DNA of 64,000 bases. Origin: Roseateles depolymerans (GTDB lineage Bacteria; Pseudomonadota; Gammaproteobacteria; Burkholderiales; Burkholderiaceae_C). The position numbers and the translations under genes are program-made. Below the pieces are notes generated by a model. It worked only from the letters and a program-made list of their open reading frames with translations. It was not told the DNA's origin and did no database searches. Within the stretch, counting starts at the first letter, position 1, and each line of letters starts with the position of its first letter. This document shows, piece by piece, positions 1 through 7,796 of the stretch. The stretch is from assembly GCA_003241055.1 (NCBI GenBank), contig QFOD01000018.1, positions 1-64,000 on the forward strand, read 5' to 3'.

Positions 1-21
1 CAGCGGCTTGTCGCTTGCCAT
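1..21 (-). CDS. tnpA: IS66-family TnpA, N-terminal seven codons only
   Basis: Seven codons, ATG at 21 down to base 1, read MASDKPL. This matches my recollection of the start of IS66-family TnpA, a small helix-turn-helix protein encoded ahead of tnpB and the tnpC transposase. A Shine-Dalgarno-like AGGTGG lies at 32-27. Both this site and the first two bases of the ATG fall inside an 11-bp hairpin (20-50). Seven residues are weak evidence on their own; the IS66 terminus at 99 supports the call. Confidence 0.55.
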
Positions 22-50
22 CGTGTCCACCTAAGTTACGTGGACACGAT
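20..50 (-). promoter_or_regulatory. Perfect 11-bp inverted repeat covering the tnpA ribosome-binding site and start codon
   Basis: The arms at 20-30 and 40-50 are perfectly complementary (ATCGTGTCCAC / GTGGACACGAT) with a 9-nt loop. In a minus-strand transcript the 3' arm holds most of the tnpA Shine-Dalgarno sequence and the A and U of its AUG. A transcript entering from gph would fold and mask translation initiation. This resembles the fold-back protection described for IS10. The structure is seen; the function is inferred. Confidence 0.6.
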
Positions 51-99
51 CCTTGCCGACGGGGCCGGCAGCTTCAAGGTGACTTGGCCAGACGCTTAC

Positions 100-107
100 C
101 GACATAG
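100..107. repeat. Probable half of the IS66 8-bp target-site duplication
   Basis: IS66 elements usually duplicate 8 bp of target. The 8 bp next to the IS end at 99 are CGACATAG on the plus strand. The second copy should lie at the far end of the element, outside the window. The boundary is inferred from the IS terminus. Confidence 0.5.
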
Positions 108-628
108 AGGCACTCGCTAGGCTGCAGTCCCAGGCGACGAGCTGCCTCCAGCAGCGGAGCCGGATGCGGCTTGGTGTGCGGCGTGGTGTCTCCGCCCACA
201 AGGACTTCCGCCCGCAGCGCAAGGTGCGCGACAAGTGGCCGCGCCAGATGTTCGGCTTTGTTGGTCACGATGCCCCACCGCAAACCCCGCCGTGACAGCC
301 CAGCAAGGCAGTCCAAAACGCCGTCGAACGGCACCGTCGACTCGAACATCAACTGCTCGTAGTACTCAAGAAATTCCTGCCGGTATGCGTCATATGCGGT
401 GTCGCCTGGCACCAGCGCGAACGCTCGCTGAAGCATGCCCCGTGCACCCGACCCGCCATGAGGCCGGTAGGCAGCGAGAGGCAGTTCATCCAAGCCGCGC
501 GCCGCGCGCATCCTGTTGGCAGCTCGACCCAGATCCGGCGCGCTGTCGATCAAAGTCCCGTCCAGATCAAACAGCACCGCGCCGGACACCCAACGCGGCA
601 GATGCGCGATCACGCTGACTTGCGACAC
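100..628 (-). pseudogene. gph: Phosphoglycolate phosphatase, 3' end removed by IS66 insertion
   Basis: A HAD-superfamily phosphatase that would hydrolyse 2-phosphoglycolate. HAD motif I (FDLDGT, D21 and D23), motif II (IVTN) and the motif III Lys (TKPHP) are present. The frame then reaches CLYVG, where the family continues with GDDxRD (motif IV, Mg2+ ligands). Here it crosses into the IS element, adds KRLAKSP and stops at 74. The hybrid has 184 residues against about 220 for the family. The acidic motif IV and the C-terminus are lost, so activity is unlikely. The start is GTG at 628, overlapping the ubiG stop by 19 bp; ubiG-gph is a common Burkholderiales operon. The remainder of gph should lie beyond the other end of the IS. 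Confidence 0.85.
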
Positions 629-1311
629 GCCAAGAGGTAGTTCACATCGGTATCAGCTCCGAGCGAATAACGCTGTGTGAGCGGGTTATAGGTCAGCCCA
701 CGACTGGCATTCGGCTGCAATCCTGCGTCACGACAGAACTGGGCCAGTTCGGCCGGCTTCAGGAAGCGCGCGTACTCATGCGTGCCCTTGGGCAGCATCT
801 TCAATACGTACTCTGCCCCGACGATGGCGAGCAAAAAGGCCTTGGGATTCCGGTTCAGTGTGGACAGAAACACCCATCCTCCCGGCTTCACCAGATCCGC
901 ACATGCGCGCACCACGGAGGCAGGATCGGGTACATGCTCCAGCATCTCCATGCAGGTCACCACATCAAATGCACCGGGCTGCTCCTCTGCAAGCGCTTCA
1001 ACCGCAACTTCCCGGTATTCGATGTTCTCAGTCCCCGCCTCCATTGCATGCAGTTCTGCGACACGCAGCGGTTTCGTAGACAGGTCAATGCCCAGGACCT
1101 GCGCGCCCACTCGGGCCATCGAGTCGCTAAGGATCCCCCCGCCACAACCCACATCCAGTACACGCTTGCCCGTCAGCGGACACAAGGATTGGATCCATCC
1201 CAACCGAAGCGGATTGATCTGGTGCAAGGGCTTGAAATCGCTCTCGGGATCCCACCAGTGGTGAGCCAACTCCCCAAATTTGGCGAGTTCCTGCGGATCG
1301 GCATTGATCAT
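610..1311 (-). CDS. ubiG: Ubiquinone biosynthesis O-methyltransferase UbiG
   Basis: A SAM-dependent methyltransferase that performs both O-methylations of the ubiquinone ring. It has the usual N-terminus (NADPQELAKFGELAHHWWDP) and the class I SAM-binding motif VLDVGCGGGI at about residues 51-60. A second conserved stretch, CMEMLEHVPDP, follows. The ATG at 1311 gives 233 residues and is preferred. A TTG at 1323 would add four residues and is less likely. It is followed by gph with overlapping ends, so the two are translationally coupled. A terminator separates it from the upstream OmpA-family gene. Family and length are standard. Confidence 0.95.
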   Translation of the reverse strand: MINADPQELAKFGELAHHWWDPESDFKPLHQINPLRLGWIQSLCPLTGKRVLDVGCGGGILSDSMARVGAQVLGIDLSTKPLRVAELHAMEAGTENIEYREVAVEALAEEQPGAFDVVTCMEMLEHVPDPASVVRACADLVKPGGWVFLSTLNRNPKAFLLAIVGAEYVLKMLPKGTHEYARFLKPAELAQFCRDAGLQPNASRGLTYNPLTQRYSLGADTDVNYLLACRKSA

Positions 1312-1335
1312 GAGGCCATCCAATTACTCAGAAAT

Positions 1336-1368
1336 GGAAAAGCCCCGACGGCTTGCCGTACGGGGCTT
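1336..1368 (-). terminator. Rho-independent terminator after the OmpA-family gene
   Basis: The inverted repeat pairs 1340-1351 with 1356-1368 (AAGCCCCGACGG / CCGTACGGGGCTT, one bulged A), loop CTTG. On the minus strand it ends in TTTTCC. It lies between the OmpA-family stop (1405) and ubiG, so it probably ends the ompA transcript. Confidence 0.75.
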
Positions 1369-1404
1369 GGTTCGCATCGCCCAGGCCATGCCCGGGCGAA
1401 CTGC

Positions 1405-2061
1405 TTACTTGTTGCGCGTACCGACCACCTCGATCTCGGTGCGACGATTCTTCGCGCGGCCTTCGGCAGTCTTGTTGTCAGCCACAGGCTGCTTCTTGCC
1501 CTTGCCTTCCGTGTACACACGGTTCGGCTCGATGCCCTTGCTCACCAGATAGGCCTTGACGGCTTCCGAGCGGCGGATCGACAGCTTCTGGTTGTAGGCA
1601 TCGCTACCCACCGAGTCGGTGTGGCCAACAGCGATGATGACTTCCAGATTGATGCCCTTGATCTTGGACACCAGATCGTCCAGCTTGGACACGCCCTCAG
1701 GCTTCAGCGTCGCCTTGTCGAAGTCGAAGAAGGTGTCGGCGGCGAACGTGACCTTTTCGCTGACCGGCGCCGGCGGAGGCGTCACGGGCTTCGGCGGCTC
1801 GACGGGAGCGGGAGGCGGAGGAGCGACGGGCTTCGGCGGCTCAACCTTCGGGACCGGCTTGATTTCACCGTCGCAACCCTTGGCGGCGGTGGCAGGAGTC
1901 CAGAAATTGTCGCGCCAGCAGTATTCGTTGGTGCCGTTCTTCCACACCGTGCCGTCGGTGGCACGCCAGTTGTCGACCGATTGCGCCAGCGCGCTGGACG
2001 CGGTCACAGCGGCGATCGCAGCCACCGCAAACAGCGACGCCACGCGATTCAGTTTCTTCAT
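1405..2061 (-). CDS. OmpA-family outer membrane / peptidoglycan-binding protein
   Basis: A 218-residue envelope protein. A signal peptide at residues 1-26 ends in SALA before QSVDNW. A short region with two Cys follows, then a Pro-rich linker (about 80-115, repeated PPKPV units) and a C-terminal OmpA/MotB-type domain. That domain contains TFFDFDKATLKPEG, GHTDSVG, NQKLSIRRSEAVKAYL and GRAKNRRTEIEVVG, including the Asp and Arg that bind diaminopimelate. There is no room for an eight-strand barrel, so it probably links the outer membrane or periplasm to the cell wall. AGGAG lies just upstream of the ATG. It is divergent from gyrA. Confidence 0.9.
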   Translation of the reverse strand: MKKLNRVASLFAVAAIAAVTASSALAQSVDNWRATDGTVWKNGTNEYCWRDNFWTPATAAKGCDGEIKPVPKVEPPKPVAPPPPAPVEPPKPVTPPPAPVSEKVTFAADTFFDFDKATLKPEGVSKLDDLVSKIKGINLEVIIAVGHTDSVGSDAYNQKLSIRRSEAVKAYLVSKGIEPNRVYTEGKGKKQPVADNKTAEGRAKNRRTEIEVVGTRNK

Positions 2062-2329
2062 GATTCTCCTCTCAAGGAATGCCGCAGTTGCCCTGCGAGA
2101 GCACAGTACTTCTCAAACCTCTACCTCAGGAAAGCCCGCGTTCGGGTTTCTCCTAGGGACTCGACGATTGTGCCATAGGGCACCGAGACACTTCCATTGT
2201 GGCGGGGCGAGTTCTAAGGCATTGCGACGATGTTGCGCTGCTGCTACAGCCTGGGCGGCCGCGTAGAATCGGCCGTTTTCGCCACCCCGACGTCGCGCCT
2301 ACGCAGCGCACGCGCCAGATCGAGCCCGC

Positions 2330-4969
2330 ATGACCCAGTTCGCCAAGGAAACCCTGCCGATCAGCCTCGAAGAGGAGATGCGCCGGTCCTATCTTGATTA
2401 CGCCATGAGCGTGATCGTGGGACGCGCCCTGCCCGACGCCCGCGATGGCCTGAAGCCGGTGCATCGCCGCGTGCTGTTTGCAATGCACGAACTGAATAAC
2501 GACTGGAACCGGCCATACAAGAAGTCGGCCCGTATCGTCGGCGACGTCATCGGTAAATACCACCCGCACGGGGATACCGCGGTTTACGACACCATCGTCC
2601 GGATGGCGCAGGATTTCTCGCTGCGGCACATGCTGGTCGATGGTCAGGGCAATTTCGGTTCGGTGGACGGCGACAACGCCGCCGCGATGCGATACACCGA
2701 GATTCGTCTTGACAAGATTGCTCACGAAATGTTGGCCGATATCGACAAGGAAACTGTCGATTTCGGTCCGAACTACGACGGCAGCGAGAAAGAACCGTTG
2801 GTTTTGCCGACGCGACTGCCGCAACTGCTGGTCAACGGCTCCGCAGGCATCGCCGTGGGCATGGCCACCAACATTCCGCCGCACAACCTCAACGAGGTGG
2901 TCGACGCCTGCCTTCATGCGCTGAAGAACCCGGATTGCTCCATCGACGAGTTGATGGAAATCATTCCGGCGCCCGACTTCCCGACTGCCGGGATCATTTA
3001 CGGCCTGGCCGGCGTGCGGGACGGCTACCGTACCGGCCGCGGCCGTGTGGTGATGCGCGCCAAGGTGCATTTCGAGGACATCGACCGCGGCCAGCGCCAG
3101 GCCATCATCGTCGACGAGATTCCGTACCAGGTGAACAAGAAGAGCCTGCTCGAACGCATCGCCGAGCTGGTTCACGAGAAAAAGATCGAGGGCATCAGCC
3201 ACATCCAGGACGAGTCCGACAAGTCGGGCATGCGCGTGGTGATCGAGCTCAAGCGCGGCGAAGTGCCTGAGGTGGTGCTGAACAACCTCTACAAGCAGAC
3301 GCAGCTGCAGGACTCGTTCGGCATGAACATGGTGGCGCTGGTCGACGGCCAGCCCAAGCTGTGCAACCTGAAGGACATGATCACGGTGTTCCTTGAACAC
3401 CGCCGCGAGGTGGTGACCCGGCGCACCATCTATGAACTGCGCAAGGCCCGTGAACGCGGTCACGTGCTGGAAGGCCTCGCCGTCGCACTGGCCAACATCG
3501 ACGAGTTCATCGAGACCATCAAGACCTCGCCGACACCGCCGGTCGCCAAGGCCGCGCTGATGAGCAAGGGCTGGGATTCGTCGCTGGTACGCGAGATGCT
3601 GTCCCGTGCAGAAGGCGGCAGCGACGCCTACCGGCCTGAAGGGCTGGAGGCGCATTTCGGCGTGCAGCCTGACGGGCTATACCGCCTCTCCGAAACCCAG
3701 GCCAATGAAATCCTGCAGATGCGTCTGCAGCGCCTGACCGGTCTGGAGCAGGACAAGATCGTTGGCGAGTACAAGGATGTGATGGCACAGATCGCCGATC
3801 TGCTGAGCATCCTGGCCACCCCCGCTCGCGTGACCACCATCATTGGCGAAGAGCTGCTGCAGCTGCGCCAGGAGTTCGGGCAGACCAAGCTGGGTGCACG
3901 CCGCAGCGTGATCGAGCACAACGCGCAGGAGCTGGGCACCGAGGACCTGATCACGCCGACCGACATGGTCGTGACGCTGTCGCACACCGGCTATATCAAG
4001 AGCCAGGCGCTCAGCGAGTACCGGGCGCAGAAGCGCGGCGGCCGCGGCAAGCAGGCCACGGCGACCAAGGACGACGACTGGATCGACCAGCTCTTCATCG
4101 CCAACACGCACGACTGGATCCTGTGCTTCTCCAACCGTGGCCGCGTCTACTGGCTCAAGGTCTGGGAAGTGCCTCAGGGCTCGCGCAACTCGCGCGGCCG
4201 CCCCATCGTGAACATGTTCCCGCTGCAGCCCGACGAGAAGATCACCGTGGTGCTGCCGCTGACTGGCGAGTTCCGCAGCTTCCCGGAGAACCACTTCATC
4301 TTCATGTCCACCGCGCTGGGCACCGTGAAGAAGACGCCGCTGCCTGACTTCAGCAATCCGCGCAAGGCCGGCATCATCGCGGTCGACCTGGACGATGGCG
4401 ACTTCCTGATCGGCGCGGCACTGACCGACGGCCATCACGACGTGATGCTGTTCAGCGATGGCGGCAAGGCCGTACGTTTTGACGAAGACGATGTTCGTCC
4501 CATGGGACGTCAGGCGCGCGGCGTTCGCGGCATGATGCTGGAACCCGATCAACGCGTGATCGCGATGCTGGTGGCCGAGGACGAGACCCAGAGCGTGCTG
4601 ACCGCCACCGAGAACGGTTTTGGCAAGCGCACCTCCATCGTCGAGTACACCCGCCATGGCCGTGGCACCAAGGGCATGATTGCCATCCAGCAAAGCGAGC
4701 GCAACGGCCGCGTCGTGGCGGCCACGCTGGTGCGTCCGGAGGACGAGATCATGCTGATCACCGACAAGGGCGTGCTGGTGCGCACCCGCGTCAGCGAGAT
4801 TCGCGAACTCGGCCGCGCCACGCAGGGCGTGACGCTGATCGCGCTGGACGACGGCTCCAAGCTCTCGGGCCTGCAGCGCATCGTCGAGAACGACGCCAAC
4901 GAATCCTCCGACGTCGACGGCGATCAGGACGCCGATGCCGGCAACGACTCCGACACCCCCAAGGACTGA
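2330..4969 (+). CDS. gyrA: DNA gyrase subunit A
   Basis: The 879-residue breakage-reunion subunit of gyrase, which introduces negative supercoils together with GyrB. The catalytic Tyr is Y122 (AAAMRYTE). The quinolone-resistance region reads HPHGDTAVYD, with Thr at position 83 (Ser in E. coli) and Asp at 87. Thr83 is the native residue in several pseudomonads and betaproteobacteria, so it need not be an acquired mutation. The GyrA-box of the C-terminal beta-pinwheel is at residues 567-574 (QKRGGRGK). The C-terminus is an acidic Asp/Asn-rich tail. A DUF2059 gene starts 1 bp after the stop. Confidence 0.98.
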   Translation: MTQFAKETLPISLEEEMRRSYLDYAMSVIVGRALPDARDGLKPVHRRVLFAMHELNNDWNRPYKKSARIVGDVIGKYHPHGDTAVYDTIVRMAQDFSLRHMLVDGQGNFGSVDGDNAAAMRYTEIRLDKIAHEMLADIDKETVDFGPNYDGSEKEPLVLPTRLPQLLVNGSAGIAVGMATNIPPHNLNEVVDACLHALKNPDCSIDELMEIIPAPDFPTAGIIYGLAGVRDGYRTGRGRVVMRAKVHFEDIDRGQRQAIIVDEIPYQVNKKSLLERIAELVHEKKIEGISHIQDESDKSGMRVVIELKRGEVPEVVLNNLYKQTQLQDSFGMNMVALVDGQPKLCNLKDMITVFLEHRREVVTRRTIYELRKARERGHVLEGLAVALANIDEFIETIKTSPTPPVAKAALMSKGWDSSLVREMLSRAEGGSDAYRPEGLEAHFGVQPDGLYRLSETQANEILQMRLQRLTGLEQDKIVGEYKDVMAQIADLLSILATPARVTTIIGEELLQLRQEFGQTKLGARRSVIEHNAQELGTEDLITPTDMVVTLSHTGYIKSQALSEYRAQKRGGRGKQATATKDDDWIDQLFIANTHDWILCFSNRGRVYWLKVWEVPQGSRNSRGRPIVNMFPLQPDEKITVVLPLTGEFRSFPENHFIFMSTALGTVKKTPLPDFSNPRKAGIIAVDLDDGDFLIGAALTDGHHDVMLFSDGGKAVRFDEDDVRPMGRQARGVRGMMLEPDQRVIAMLVAEDETQSVLTATENGFGKRTSIVEYTRHGRGTKGMIAIQQSERNGRVVAATLVRPEDEIMLITDKGVLVRTRVSEIRELGRATQGVTLIALDDGSKLSGLQRIVENDANESSDVDGDQDADAGNDSDTPKD

Positions 4970-4970
4970 C

Positions 4971-5549
4971 ATGATCTCTCGCAAGCTGGGCCTGGCCCTC
5001 GCACTGGCCGTGGCCTCCAGCGCCGCGCTGGCCGACCCGTCGCCGGCCAAGAAGGCCCTGATCGACAAGCTGGTTCAGCTCCAGCAGCAGGCCGTCTCCG
5101 ACAACCTGGCCAACGCCATGCTGCAAGGCCCGCTGTCCCAGTTCATGCAGGCGGGCCGCGCGGCCCTGCAGCAGGTGCCCGCCGAAAAGCGGGAGGCGAC
5201 CGCCAAGGCCATGGAGGCCGATGTCAAGAAGTTCGTCGAAGAGAACAGCAGCTACCTGAAGGACAAGTTCTCCAAGGCGGTGCCCAGCACGGCCAGCGCC
5301 CTCTATGACGAGCGCTTCACCGAGGACGAGCTCCGCCAGATCATCGGCTGGATCGAGTCGCCGACCAGCAAGAAATTCGGCATGGCCAGCCTGGAACTGC
5401 AGAAGGCCGTCGGGAGCAAGGTCATGGAAGAAGTGGCCCCGACGATGGACGGCCGCCTGAAGACGCTGCAGGCCAGCCTGGCAAAGCACCTGGGGCTGCC
5501 CGCACCGGGCACGACCCCCAAGGCCCCGGCCTCCGGCACCAAGAAGTAA
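4971..5549 (+). CDS. DUF2059 domain-containing secreted protein
   Basis: A 192-residue periplasmic protein of unknown function. The ATG at 4971 directly follows the gyrA stop and gives a clean signal peptide (MISRKLGLALALAVASSAALA, cleaved before DPSPAKK). The body is helical and charged and holds the DUF2059 core (YDERFTEDELRQIIGWIESPTSKKF). A Pro/Ala/Lys tail follows. The gene is usually found between gyrA and serC in Burkholderiales and is probably cotranscribed with them. An upstream in-frame start at 4935 would overlap gyrA and place 12 residues before the signal peptide, so I rejected it. Confidence 0.85.
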   Translation: MISRKLGLALALAVASSAALADPSPAKKALIDKLVQLQQQAVSDNLANAMLQGPLSQFMQAGRAALQQVPAEKREATAKAMEADVKKFVEENSSYLKDKFSKAVPSTASALYDERFTEDELRQIIGWIESPTSKKFGMASLELQKAVGSKVMEEVAPTMDGRLKTLQASLAKHLGLPAPGTTPKAPASGTKK

Positions 5550-5560
5550 GTCGTCGGCGC

Positions 5561-6661
5561 ATGAGCGAGCAGCGCCCCCACAACTTCTCCGCCGGCCCGG
5601 CCGTTCTGCCCGAGCCGGTACTGCGTCAGGTCGCGGCCGAGATGCTGGACTGGCACGGCAGCGGCATGTCCGTGATGGAAATGAGCCATCGCGGCAAGGA
5701 GTTCATCTCTATCGCCGAGGCGGCCGAGGCCGACCTGCGCGAGCTGCTGCAGGTGCCGCCGGAATTCCGCATCCTGTTCATGCAGGGCGGGGGCCTGGGC
5801 GAGAACGCCATCGTGCCGCTGAACCTGAGCCAGGGCGGCGCGGTCGACGTGGTGGTCACCGGCTCGTGGTCGCGCAAGAGCGCCGCCGAAGCGCGCCGCT
5901 ATGCGGATGTGCAGATTGCCGCCGACATCGGCAGCACCCGCGCCATTCCGGCGGACTGGGCGCTGCGTCGCGACGCTGCCTATGTCCATATGTGCAGCAA
6001 CGAGACGATCGACGGCATCGAGTTCCACGAACTGCCTGACCTGCGCGCTCGCGGATCGACCGCTCCGCTGGTCATCGACTTCTCTTCGCATGTGCTGTCG
6101 CGCACGGTGGACTGGTCGCGGGTCGGCCTGGCCTTTGGCGGCGCTCAGAAGAACATCGGCCCGGCAGGCCTGACGCTGGTCATCGTGCGAGAAGACCTGC
6201 TCGGCTACGCCCTGCCCATCTGCCCCTCGGCCTTCAACTACGAAACGGTCGCGGCTGCGCAGTCCATGTTCAACACGCCGCCGACCTTCGCGATCTACGT
6301 CGCCGGTCTGGTGTTCCAGTGGATCAAGGGTTTCGAATACGCCGGGCTGCAGGGTTTGGCCGCGATCGAGCGCCACAACATCGACAAGGCGGCGCTGCTT
6401 TACGGCGCGCTGGACGCCTCTTCGCTGTATGAGAACCGCGTCGATAAGGCCTGCCGCTCACGGATGAACGTGCCGTTCTTCCTGAAGGACGAGCGACTCA
6501 ACGAGGCGTTTCTGGCAGAAGCCAAGCTAGCGGGCCTGCTGCAGCTCAAGGGCCACAAGTCGGTGGGCGGCATGCGCGCCTCCATCTACAACGCCATGCC
6601 GCTGGCCGGCGTGCAGGCACTGGTGAATTTCCTGAAGGATTTCGAGACTCGTCATGGCTGA
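5561..6661 (+). CDS. serC: Phosphoserine aminotransferase
   Basis: A PLP enzyme converting 3-phosphohydroxypyruvate to O-phosphoserine in serine synthesis; it also acts in pyridoxine synthesis. The family N-terminus (NFSAGPAVLPEPVL) is present. The PLP-binding Lys is K197 in GGAQKNIGPAG. The substrate-binding stretch SHRGKEF is at about residues 42-48. Its 366 residues are the usual length. The 3' end overlaps the pheA start by 8 bp, which suggests translational coupling in a serC-pheA-tyrA-aroA operon. Confidence 0.97.
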   Translation: MSEQRPHNFSAGPAVLPEPVLRQVAAEMLDWHGSGMSVMEMSHRGKEFISIAEAAEADLRELLQVPPEFRILFMQGGGLGENAIVPLNLSQGGAVDVVVTGSWSRKSAAEARRYADVQIAADIGSTRAIPADWALRRDAAYVHMCSNETIDGIEFHELPDLRARGSTAPLVIDFSSHVLSRTVDWSRVGLAFGGAQKNIGPAGLTLVIVREDLLGYALPICPSAFNYETVAAAQSMFNTPPTFAIYVAGLVFQWIKGFEYAGLQGLAAIERHNIDKAALLYGALDASSLYENRVDKACRSRMNVPFFLKDERLNEAFLAEAKLAGLLQLKGHKSVGGMRASIYNAMPLAGVQALVNFLKDFETRHG

Positions 6662-7751
6662 ACCCGTCGCCTCCCAGGCGTTGCTGGCGCTGCGCGACCA
6701 GATTGACGGCCTGGACAAGCAACTGCTGGAGCTGTTGAACCAGCGCGCCCACGTGGCCGAACAGGTGGGCGAGATCAAGCGCGCCGAGGGCACGCCCTTC
6801 TTCCGGCCCGATCGCGTGGCCCAGGTCATCGAGAAGATACGCGGCGCCAACCCCGGCCCGCTGCGTGCCGAACATGTGTCGGCCATCTGGCGCGAGATCA
6901 TGTCCGCCTGCCTGGCGCTGGAGTCGCCGCAGCGTGTCGCCGTGCTGGGGCCGGTCGGCACCTTCTGTGAGCAGGCCGCGATCGACTATTTCGGCGGTGC
7001 TGCCGACATGATCTATTGCAGCAGCTTCGACGAGGTCTTCCACGCGACCGCGAGCGGCAGCGCGCAGTTCGGCGTGGTCGGTGTCGAGAACATGACCGAG
7101 GGCGTGGTTACCCGCTCGCTGGATCTGTTCCTGCACACGCCCTGCCATGTGGTGGGCGAGGTGTCGCTGCTGATACGACACCACCTGATGCGCAAGGAGC
7201 CCACGCTCGCCGGCATCGAGGCCGTGCTGGCGCACCCGCAGGCGCTGGCGCAGTGCCAGAACTGGCTGAACAAGCACCTGCCGGATGTGGAACGCCGCGC
7301 GGTCTCCAGCAATGCGGAAGGAGCCCGACTGGCGGCCACCAACCCGGCCTGGGCGGCGCTGGGCAGCGAACGCGCCTCCACGCTGTTCGGCCTGCACATC
7401 GTCGCCCACGCGGTGCAGGACGAAGCCTTCAACCGCACGCGCTTCGCCGTCATCTGCCTGCCGCAGACGATGGCCATGCCGCCGGCGTCACGACGCGACT
7501 GCACCAGCCTCATCGTGTCCGTGCCCAACAAGCCCGGCGCCATGCACGACCTGCTGATGCCGCTGAAGAAGCACGGCGTCTCGATGACGCGGCTCGAGTC
7601 GCGCCCGGCCCGCACCGGGCAGTGGGAGTACTACTTCTACATCGACCTGGACGGCCATCCGAGCCAGCCCCATGTCGCCGCCGCACTTGCCGAGTTGCGC
7701 GAGCTCTGCGCCTTCTACAAGATGCTGGGCGCCTACCCGGTCAAGGTCTGA
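6654..7751 (+). CDS. pheA: Bifunctional chorismate mutase / prephenate dehydratase (P-protein)
   Basis: A 365-residue enzyme that makes phenylpyruvate from chorismate. The N-terminal AroQ-type chorismate mutase covers about residues 8-95 (LRDQIDGLDKQLLELLNQR). The prephenate dehydratase domain covers about 96-275 and carries the catalytic TRF motif at 262-264. The ACT domain covers about 284-360 and has the Phe-binding ESRP motif at 315-318, which predicts feedback inhibition by phenylalanine. The usual VENSTEG-type stretch reads VENMTEG here. The gene overlaps serC by 8 bp. Confidence 0.96.
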   Translation: MAEPVASQALLALRDQIDGLDKQLLELLNQRAHVAEQVGEIKRAEGTPFFRPDRVAQVIEKIRGANPGPLRAEHVSAIWREIMSACLALESPQRVAVLGPVGTFCEQAAIDYFGGAADMIYCSSFDEVFHATASGSAQFGVVGVENMTEGVVTRSLDLFLHTPCHVVGEVSLLIRHHLMRKEPTLAGIEAVLAHPQALAQCQNWLNKHLPDVERRAVSSNAEGARLAATNPAWAALGSERASTLFGLHIVAHAVQDEAFNRTRFAVICLPQTMAMPPASRRDCTSLIVSVPNKPGAMHDLLMPLKKHGVSMTRLESRPARTGQWEYYFYIDLDGHPSQPHVAAALAELRELCAFYKMLGAYPVKV

Positions 7752-7796
7752 CGATGATGTCGACCCACACCGGCGCGGCAGTTGCGGGGTGCCGGC

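Larger units (their letters stand above)
1..99 (-). mobile_element. End of an IS66-family insertion sequence (partial, runs off the window)
   Basis: Read on the minus strand, the element begins at position 99 with GTAAGCGTCTGG. GTAAGCG is the typical start of IS66-family terminal inverted repeats. The break falls exactly where the flanking gph frame stops matching its family. At 21-1 the minus strand encodes MASDKPL, which resembles the N-terminus of IS66 TnpA, the first of the tnpA-tnpB-tnpC genes. The element therefore lies in the same orientation as gph and continues left of base 1. The rest of the element and its other end are not visible. Confidence 0.8.

Noticed and set aside
2133..2151. 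Hairpin-like AAAGCCCGCGTTCGGGTTT upstream of the OmpA-family gene
   Set aside because: The stem is short and imperfect and lies in a leader; not enough to call a terminator or operator.
2260..2265. TAGAAT as a gyrA -10
   Set aside because: No -35 at acceptable spacing was found, so I did not list a promoter.
2576..2590. Thr83 in GyrA as a quinolone resistance mutation
   Set aside because: Thr at this position is native in several pseudomonads and betaproteobacteria; without relatives it cannot be called acquired resistance.
2153..3655. Minus-strand 500-codon frame opposite gyrA
   Set aside because: It is a His/Val/Asp-rich shadow without motifs, and gyrA is unambiguous.
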